Source of the DNA: Ventricola sp017626895
Lineage (GTDB): Bacteria > Bacillota > Clostridia > Christensenellales > Aristaeellaceae
Direction: 5' to 3'
NCBI GenBank assembly: GCA_017626895.1
Contig: JAGAHV010000195.1
Coordinates: forward strand, 1-7,008
DNA length: 7,008 nt
The translations under genes were made by a program, and so were the position numbers. Each line of letters begins with the position of its first letter. The stretch's first letter is position 1. Below, in pieces: positions 1 to 4,677 of the stretch. The notes under the pieces were generated by a model. The model ran no database searches, was not told the DNA's origin, and saw nothing but the letters and a program-made list of their open reading frames with translations.

Positions 1-1
1 C

Positions 2-244
2 GGTTTCCAGGCATTCACCGTTGAAATCGGTCTGGATGAGGCAGGGAAGATCACCAGCGTGGTCATTCCCAAGCATGATGAGACACCGGGATTCGGTGCA
101 GACCTGATCGCCGACACCGCCGTCTTTGAGGCTCTGGTCGGCCAGGATATCGCCACGGCTCAGATCGATGTGAAGAGTGGTGCGACCCTGACCAGCAACG
201 CCATCAACGAAGCCCTGGCAAAAGCTGCGGCGGAGAATGGCTTT
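2..244 (+). repeat. FMN-domain repeat, copy 1
   Basis: This is the first visible copy of an 81-residue FMN-binding domain. Aligned without gaps to copy 2 (offset 381 bases), I count 22 mismatches in 243 bases, about 91% identity. Only three residues differ (Gln/Lys, Lys/Arg, Ala/Lys), so most changes are synonymous. The copy may extend upstream of the window. Confidence 0.9.
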
Positions 245-976
245 GCTGCCGAAAAGACAGAGGAAGCCCCCAAGGCGGCAGCATCTGTCAGTGCCTCCTT
301 CTCCTCCGGCTCTGCCAAGACCGAGGAAACAAAGACCGAAACTACCGACAAGGCCGGGAAGGTAACCAGCGTCGATGTAACCGGTTTCCAAGCTTTCACC
401 GTTGAAATCGGTCTGGATGAGGCAGGGAAGATCACCAGCGTAGTGATTCCCAAGCATGATGAAACACCGGGATTCGGTGCGGACCTGATCGCTGACACGG
501 CCGTCTTTGAGGCACTGGTTGGCAAGGATATCGCCACGGCTCAGATTGATGTCCGGAGCGGTGCAACCCTGACCAGCAACGCCATCAACGAAGCGCTTAA
601 AAAGGCTGCGGCGGAGAATGGCTTTGTTGCTGCGGATGAGACCACTGCCACTGCAGATGAAGCCACTGCGACTGCATCTGAGGCACAGAATACCGTTCCT
701 GCCGAGAAAACCGTCCATGAAGAGGTGACCGGTTTTCAGGCATTCACCGTCGATATTACGGTAGATGGTGAGGGGAAGATCCTTCGTGTAGAGATTCCCA
801 AACATGAGGAAACACCTGGATTCGGCGCTGACCTGATTGAGGACAAAGCCGTCTTTGAGGCACTGATCGGACAGGAACTTGCAAATGCGCAGATTGATGT
901 CAAAAGCGGCGCAACCCTGACCAGCAATGCCATTAACGATGCGCTGAAGCATGCTGCTGAGGAGGTTGGCAAATGA
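2..976 (+). CDS. rnfG: RnfG-type flavoprotein with three tandem FMN-binding domains (5' end missing)
   Basis: The reading frame is open from base 2, so the gene starts upstream; the first in-window start codon (GTG at 59) lies inside a domain and is not the true start. The visible 324 residues hold three copies of the FMN-binding domain found in RnfG/NqrC, beginning at 2, 383 and 731. Each has the H-(D/E)-E-T-P-G-F-G motif and the flavinylation motif SGATLTS (176-196, 557-577, 905-925). In this family the enzyme ApbE links FMN through a phosphoester to the final Thr of SGATxT. Linkers between domains are rich in Ala, Thr, Glu and Lys and look flexible. Canonical RnfG has one such domain plus an N-terminal membrane anchor; any anchor here would be upstream. 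Its place before rnfE matches the clostridial order C-D-G-E-A-B, so it is probably the RnfG subunit, acting outside the membrane. The TGA overlaps the rnfE ATG. An auxiliary multi-flavin protein in the same operon is the alternative. Confidence 0.88.
   Translation, partial: GFQAFTVEIGLDEAGKITSVVIPKHDETPGFGADLIADTAVFEALVGQDIATAQIDVKSGATLTSNAINEALAKAAAENGFAAEKTEEAPKAAASVSASFSSGSAKTEETKTETTDKAGKVTSVDVTGFQAFTVEIGLDEAGKITSVVIPKHDETPGFGADLIADTAVFEALVGKDIATAQIDVRSGATLTSNAINEALKKAAAENGFVAADETTATADEATATASEAQNTVPAEKTVHEEVTGFQAFTVDITVDGEGKILRVEIPKHEETPGFGADLIEDKAVFEALIGQELANAQIDVKSGATLTSNAINDALKHAAEEVGK
383..625 (+). repeat. FMN-domain repeat, copy 2
   Basis: This second copy is about 91% identical to copy 1 in DNA and 78/81 in protein, and clearly more distant from copy 3. 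It carries its own SGATLTS site at 557-577. The high similarity suggests a recent internal duplication or gene conversion between copies 1 and 2. Confidence 0.9.
644..685 (+). repeat. Two 21-base tandem repeats in the linker
   Basis: Two adjacent in-frame units (644-664 and 665-685) encode T-A-T-A-D-E-A and T-A-T-A-S-E-A in the linker between FMN domains 2 and 3. It looks like a small expansion that lengthens a flexible, unstructured linker. Confidence 0.6.
731..973 (+). repeat. FMN-domain repeat, copy 3
   Basis: This is the last, most divergent copy, with substitutions such as V-D-I-T-V-D in its first strand and I-E-D-K before the A-V-F-E-A segment. It keeps the ETPGFG motif and the SGATLTS flavinylation site (905-925), so all three visible domains appear able to carry FMN. 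It forms the C-terminus of the protein. Confidence 0.85.
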
Positions 977-1569
977 AGAAATACGTTAAAATCTTCATGA
1001 ACGGCATTGTCGATGAAAACCCGACATTCCGTATGGTTTTGGGTATGTGTCCGACGCTTGCAATTACCACACTTGCAAGCAATGGCATCGGCATGGGACT
1101 CGCTGTTACATTTGTTCTGATATTCTCAAATCTGGTTATTTCCCTTCTTCGCAAAGCGATTCCGGATCAGATTCGTATTCCTGCGTTTATCGTGGTTATC
1201 GCTACTTTCGTTACCATTGTTCAGCTGATCATCAAGGCATTCCTTCCTGCTCTGGATGAATCTCTTGGCGTGTTTATTCCGCTGATCGTGGTTAACTGTA
1301 TCATTTTCGGACGTGCAGAGGCATTTGCATTCAAGAATCCGCCGCTGGATGCCGCCATTGACGGCTTCGGCATGGGAATCGGTTTTACCATTGCGATCAC
1401 GCTGATTTCCTCTGTCCGTGAGATTCTGGGTGTGGGTACCTGGTTCGGCGTTCAGGTGATGCCTGAGAGCTATCTGCCGATGAACATTCTGATCCGTCCT
1501 GCCGGCGGCTTCATCGTCCTCGGTCTGCTTCTGGCTCTGATGAATAAACTGCTGCCTAAGAAGGCGTAA
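973..1569 (+). CDS. rnfE: Rnf electron transport complex subunit RnfE
   Basis: This 198-residue protein has the usual length and features of the RnfE/NqrD family, an integral membrane subunit of the ferredoxin:NAD+ oxidoreductase Rnf. The segment N-P-T-F-R-M-V-L-G-M-C-P is a family signature. Cys26 and Cys109 (in V-V-N-C-I-I-F-G-R-A-E-A-F) correspond to the conserved cysteines that, with their counterparts in RnfA, hold an iron-sulfur centre within the membrane. About six hydrophobic segments are visible. It is a distant paralogue of RnfA, and in this family the two sit in the membrane with opposite orientation. The start ATG overlaps the rnfG stop (ATGA) and follows GAGGAGGT at 959-966 with a 6-base gap, so translation is probably coupled to rnfG. 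Arginine is encoded only by CGT/CGC, as expected for strong expression. Confidence 0.95.
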   Translation: MKKYVKIFMNGIVDENPTFRMVLGMCPTLAITTLASNGIGMGLAVTFVLIFSNLVISLLRKAIPDQIRIPAFIVVIATFVTIVQLIIKAFLPALDESLGVFIPLIVVNCIIFGRAEAFAFKNPPLDAAIDGFGMGIGFTIAITLISSVREILGVGTWFGVQVMPESYLPMNILIRPAGGFIVLGLLLALMNKLLPKKA

Positions 1570-1581
1570 GGAGGAAATGCG

Positions 1582-2157
1582 ATGAATGCTGTTCTTACGA
1601 TTCTGATCGGATCGATCTTCGTTAACAATTTCGCCATGTCGCGTTTCTATGGAATCTGTCCTTTCCTGGGCGTGTCGAAAAAGCTTGAAACGGCTTTCGG
1701 CATGGGCATGGCAGTTACCTTTGTTATGGCGCTTGCCTCTTTTGCATCCTATCTGGTCAATACGTACCTGCTGATTCCCTTTGATCTTGAGTATCTGCAG
1801 GTCATTGCCTTCATTCTCGTGATTGCCGTTCTGGTGGGTATTGTTGAGATGGCAATCAAGAAAATGTCGCCGTCCCTGTATCAGGCACTGGGTGTCTACC
1901 TCCCGCTGATTACCACCAACTGCGCCGTTCTGGGTGTCACGCAGCTGAACGTCACCGAGGGATACAACCTTGTGCTCTCCGTTCTGAACGGCGTCGCCTC
2001 TGCAGTCGGCTATACACTGGCAATCTGCCTGTTCGCAGGAATCCGTGAACGCCTTGAAGTCGGAAATCTGCCCAAGTGGATGGAAGGCTTCCCGGGTGCC
2101 ATGATTGCCGCCGGCCTGATGGCTGTTGCCTTCAACGGCTTCAGCGGTCTGATCTGA
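1582..2157 (+). CDS. rnfA: Rnf electron transport complex subunit RnfA
   Basis: This 191-residue membrane protein belongs to the RnfA/NqrE family and has the normal family length. Clear signatures are F-V-N-N-F-A-M-S-R-F-Y-G-I-C-P-F-L-G near the N-terminus, with Cys26, and L-P-L-I-T-T-N-C-A-V-L-G, with Cys114. In the family these two cysteines pair with those of RnfE around a membrane-embedded iron-sulfur centre that moves electrons across the bilayer. About six hydrophobic segments are visible. The start is fixed by AGGAGG at 1569-1574, seven bases upstream; an ATG at 1577 is out because it meets a stop two codons later. It lies 12 bases after rnfE, in the same operon. Confidence 0.96.
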   Translation: MNAVLTILIGSIFVNNFAMSRFYGICPFLGVSKKLETAFGMGMAVTFVMALASFASYLVNTYLLIPFDLEYLQVIAFILVIAVLVGIVEMAIKKMSPSLYQALGVYLPLITTNCAVLGVTQLNVTEGYNLVLSVLNGVASAVGYTLAICLFAGIRERLEVGNLPKWMEGFPGAMIAAGLMAVAFNGFSGLI

Positions 2158-2165
2158 TGAAAGCG

Positions 2166-2171
2166 AGGAGG
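2166..2171 (+). promoter_or_regulatory. Ribosome binding site that fixes the GTG start of rnfB
   Basis: AGGAGG lies seven bases before GTG at 2179. The nearby ATG at 2174 is too close and reads into TGA after one further codon, so the GTG is the start. The protein from this start begins directly with the expected hydrophobic anchor. Confidence 0.75.
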
Positions 2172-2178
2172 AGATGAC

Positions 2179-3258
2179 GTGAGTATCACTGCAATTGGTA
2201 TTGCCGCGCTTGTCATGAGTCTGCTGGGTCTGGCATTCGGTGCACTCCTTGGCGTAACGGATAAGATTTTCAAGGTAGAAACAGATCCGACCTTTGATGC
2301 ACTCCGTGCCTGTCTTCCGGGTGCAAACTGCGGCGCGTGCGGATTCCCCGGCTGCGACGGTTATGCAACCGCTGTGGCCAAAGGCGAGGCAAAGGTTGGC
2401 GCCTGCGCTCCGGGCGGCATGGCGGTTGCCCAGAAAATGGGCGCCATCATGGGCGTCGAGGCCACGCTGGATGCCAAGTATGTCTCAACCGTGGCCTGCC
2501 AGGGCTATGGCGATCACTGCACTTACAAAGCCAGCTATGAGGGCATTCAGGACTGTATCGCCGCTCAGCTGGTAAACAACGGTTCCAAAACCTGCGCCTA
2601 TTCCTGTCTCGGACTGGGAAGCTGCGTCAGTGTCTGTCCGTTTGACGCAATTCATATTGATCCTGAAAAGCACATCGCGGTGGTGGACAAGGATAAGTGT
2701 CAGAGCTGCAAGCGCTGCATCGACATCTGCCCGCAGCATGTACTGACCATGCAGCCCGAGAAGCATGTCGTTGCGCTGTACTGCCACAATCCCGAGAAGG
2801 GACAGGCCCTGCGCGCAAAGTGCGACAATGCCTGTATCGGCTGCTCTGCCTGCGCGAAGGCCTGTAACTTCGGTGCCATTGAGATGGTCGGCGATCTGCC
2901 GAAAATCGACTACAGCAAGTGCATTGGTTGTATGGCCTGTGCCGATGTCTGCCCGACCGGTGCCATGACGGCTGAGTTTGATCAGCGGAAAGAGGCCTAT
3001 ATCGATCCGGACAAGTGCATTGGCTGCACCATCTGCGCAAAGAACTGTAAGTTTGATGCCATTGAGGGCGAACTGAAGAAAACGCACCGCGTCCTCGGCG
3101 CCTGCACCGGCTGCGGCATCTGCGCGCAGAAGTGCCCGAAGAAAGCCATTACCATGAGGGAGCGTCGTGCCCCCAGAAATCGTCAGGATAAGGCGAAAAA
3201 GCCGGCAGCTGCCCCGGTCAAGCCCGCCCCGGCAGCCCCTGCGGCTGACAAAGCCTGA
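2179..3258 (+). CDS. rnfB: Rnf complex subunit RnfB with six ferredoxin-type motifs
   Basis: RnfB is the iron-sulfur subunit that takes electrons from reduced ferredoxin at the cytoplasmic face. Residues 2-27 form a membrane anchor. A four-iron domain follows, with Cys51, 54, 59 and 76 (N-C-G-A-C-G-F-P-G-C). A middle section carries Cys107, 114, 126 and 139, usual in clostridial RnfB. Ferredoxin-type motifs follow: an atypical one (Cys143/149/153), then C-x2-C-x2-C-x3-C at 174-184, 219-229, 248-258, 280-290 and 309-319. The motifs at 219-229 and 280-290 have Asn and Lys where Pro usually follows the last Cys. As I recall, many clostridial RnfB proteins have four such motifs, so 280-319 looks like an added two-cluster unit. 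Up to seven [4Fe-4S] clusters are possible. Residues 327-359 form a Lys/Ala/Pro-rich tail. At 359 residues it is longer than typical. The GTG start is set by AGGAGG; the gene follows rnfA by 21 bases and ends at the operon terminator. Confidence 0.95.
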   Translation: MSITAIGIAALVMSLLGLAFGALLGVTDKIFKVETDPTFDALRACLPGANCGACGFPGCDGYATAVAKGEAKVGACAPGGMAVAQKMGAIMGVEATLDAKYVSTVACQGYGDHCTYKASYEGIQDCIAAQLVNNGSKTCAYSCLGLGSCVSVCPFDAIHIDPEKHIAVVDKDKCQSCKRCIDICPQHVLTMQPEKHVVALYCHNPEKGQALRAKCDNACIGCSACAKACNFGAIEMVGDLPKIDYSKCIGCMACADVCPTGAMTAEFDQRKEAYIDPDKCIGCTICAKNCKFDAIEGELKKTHRVLGACTGCGICAQKCPKKAITMRERRAPRNRQDKAKKPAAAPVKPAPAAPAADKA

Positions 3259-3270
3259 TCGAGACATCAC

Positions 3271-3311
3271 AAAGAAGGAAACCAGCCCGTCTGGCTTCCT
3301 TCTTTCATTTT
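3271..3311 (+). terminator. Intrinsic terminator of the rnf operon
   Basis: A 10-base arm AAAGAAGGAA (3271-3280) pairs perfectly with TTCCTTCTTT (3296-3305). After one A/C mismatch the stem continues with CCAG/CTGG (3282-3285 with 3291-3294) around the loop CCCGT. The T-rich end of the 3' arm and the following CATTTT supply the U-rich tract. It begins 12 bases after the rnfB stop. Confidence 0.85.
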
Positions 3312-3337
3312 GTCCCGGGCCGCGAAAACAGTTCCCA

Positions 3338-3366
3338 TTGTGGAATTTGCGGTTATGGTGTACAAT
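3338..3366 (+). promoter_or_regulatory. Sigma-A-type promoter for the cysteine desulfurase unit
   Basis: TTGTGG (3338-3343) and TACAAT (3361-3366) are separated by 17 bases, the optimal spacing. The -10 has five of six consensus bases. It lies just after the rnf terminator and before the next gene, where a promoter is needed. Transcription would start near 3373. No activity data are available. Confidence 0.6.
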
Positions 3367-3372
3367 AGGCGC

Positions 3373-3558
3373 CGCAGGTTTTAAAAAGGCTAACAGTATG
3401 GAGCGGACCTGTCTATGGACAAACGGAAACCATTCTGGTCAGGGAGGCCCTGCCTGAAAAGCAGCCAGGCTTCTTTCTCTGAACGGATATCCCATCCGCG
3501 AGGCCGCCCGGATCTGAGCAGGCGGCAAAAGGCATTGAACGAAAAGAAAGAAAACAAC
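3373..3558 (+). other. Structured leader or possible small RNA before the cysteine desulfurase
   Basis: From the predicted start site to the desulfurase ATG there are about 186 untranslated bases, rich in possible stems. A long imperfect hairpin spans 3439-3482 (TCAGGGAGG against TTTCTCTGA with G-U pairs, inner GCCTG/CAGGC at 3452-3456 and 3466-3470). A second is CGGAT-ATCCC-ATCCG (3484-3498). A third is GCCGCC/GGCGGC (3503-3508 with 3521-3526). A competing hairpin is CAGGG-AGG-CCCTG (3440-3452). GCGGA (3403-3407) can also pair with TCCGC (3495-3499). I do not recognise a T-box, SAM or other named riboswitch. There is no terminator before the gene. Length and layout would allow a 6S-like rod, but this is weak inference. 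Confidence 0.35.
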
Positions 3559-4674
3559 ATGATTTATCTGGATCACGCGGCCACCTCCCCGATGCCGCGG
3601 CGCGTTCTTGAGGCGCAGCAGGCACTTTCAGAGGAAGTATGGGGGAATCCGGGCGGCATCTATCAGGCAGGGCGCCGGGCCCGGCGGGCACTGGATGAGG
3701 CCCGGGAAAAGCTGGCCCGGATTCTGGGTGCACAGCCGGGGGAAATCTATTTCACATCCGGCGGGACCGAGTCCGATAACTGGGCCATTATGGGGACGGC
3801 ACAGGCCTTTCCCCAGCGGCGTCATATCATTACAACACAGATTGAGCATCACGCGGTCCTCAATCCCTGCCGGTGGCTGGAGAGCCAGGGCTGGCAGGTG
3901 ACATGGCTGAAACCGGACCGGGTTGGCATCGTTTCCCCGGAGCAGGTCCGGGAGGCGATCCGGCCCAGTACCTGCCTGATCAGCATCCAGATGGCAAACA
4001 ATGAAATCGGGACGATTGAACCGATTGAGGCCATCGGCCAGGTGGCCCGGGAAAACGGCATTCCTCTGCATACGGACGCCGTTCAGGCGGTGGGGCAGAT
4101 CCCGGTAAACCTCGCAGCATTGCCGGTGGACATGCTGTCCTTCTCGGGGCACAAGTTCGGCGCGCCCAAAGGCATCGGGGCACTGTACCTGCGATCCGGC
4201 ACACGGATTGAGCCCTTTGAACGGGGCGGCGGGCAGGAAAAGGGGATGCGTTCCGGCACGGAAAATGCGGTGGGCGCCTCCCTGATGGCCCTGGCACTGG
4301 AGGAATACCGGAAAGGGGATTTTGAGGTCATGCGCCAAAGGCGTGACCGCTTTGTGATAATGCTCACGGAGGCGTTTCCGGATGTGACCCTCAACGGAAG
4401 CCTTTTGCACCGGCTCCCGGGGAACATGCACTTTTCCATTCCCGGCATTCATGCCGACAGCCTGCTGATGCAGCTGGATCTGGCGGGCGTTGCCGCCTCC
4501 GCCGGGAGCGCCTGTACAGCCGGAAGCCTTGAGCCCTCGCATGTCATCTCCGCCATTGACGGAGATACGGAGGCAGCAAGCCTTCGGCTGACCCTGGGCC
4601 TTGAAAACACGGAGGATGAACTCGCAGAGGTGTTTCAGTGCCTGAAACGGATTCTTGAAAAGCGGAAAGGATAA
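3559..4674 (+). CDS. Cysteine desulfurase, NifS/IscS group I
   Basis: This is a 371-residue PLP enzyme that converts cysteine to alanine and holds the sulfur as a persulfide for Fe-S clusters, thiolated tRNA or cofactors. It starts with the family signature Y-L-D-H-A-A-T-S-P. His97 (in I-E-H-H-A-V) and Asp173 (H-T-D-A-V-Q) fit the PLP-contact positions. Lys199 in S-G-H-K-F is the PLP lysine. Cys319 in S-A-G-S-A-C-T-A-G-S is the catalytic cysteine, in a group I type loop followed by L-E-P-S-H-V. Arg343 probably holds the substrate carboxylate. The frame is open back to ATG 3415, but that adds 48 non-conserved residues, so ATG 3559 is preferred. Its ribosome site is weak and A-rich (GAAAAGAAAG). 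No scaffold protein, MnmA or ThiI gene is adjacent, so the sulfur acceptor cannot be told. CGG dominates its Arg codons (19 of 28), unlike the rnf genes. Confidence 0.93.
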   Translation: MIYLDHAATSPMPRRVLEAQQALSEEVWGNPGGIYQAGRRARRALDEAREKLARILGAQPGEIYFTSGGTESDNWAIMGTAQAFPQRRHIITTQIEHHAVLNPCRWLESQGWQVTWLKPDRVGIVSPEQVREAIRPSTCLISIQMANNEIGTIEPIEAIGQVARENGIPLHTDAVQAVGQIPVNLAALPVDMLSFSGHKFGAPKGIGALYLRSGTRIEPFERGGGQEKGMRSGTENAVGASLMALALEEYRKGDFEVMRQRRDRFVIMLTEAFPDVTLNGSLLHRLPGNMHFSIPGIHADSLLMQLDLAGVAASAGSACTAGSLEPSHVISAIDGDTEAASLRLTLGLENTEDELAEVFQCLKRILEKRKG

Positions 4675-4677
4675 CAG

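Noticed and set aside
59..61. GTG at 59 as the start of the FMN-domain protein
   Set aside because: It falls inside the first domain (second half of a strand shared with copies 2 and 3), and the frame stays open to the window edge, so the gene begins upstream.
2..625. Repeats as a mobile element or CRISPR array
   Set aside because: The repeats are in-frame protein domains with mostly synonymous differences and long unequal coding linkers, not terminal repeats or short direct repeats with spacers.
2485..3270. Antisense open frame (261 codons) opposite rnfB
   Set aside because: It is explained by the cysteine- and alanine-rich codons of rnfB on the + strand; there is no start signal or recognisable domain.
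3415..3558. 48-codon in-frame N-terminal extension of the cysteine desulfurase from ATG 3415
   Set aside because: It has no good ribosome site at suitable spacing, its residues are not like any part of the family, and the family normally begins at M-I-Y-L-D-H-A-A. The stretch is better read as untranslated leader.
3371..3558. T-box or SAM riboswitch before the cysteine desulfurase
   Set aside because: The T-box core sequence, the SAM-I conserved core and an attenuator terminator are all absent.
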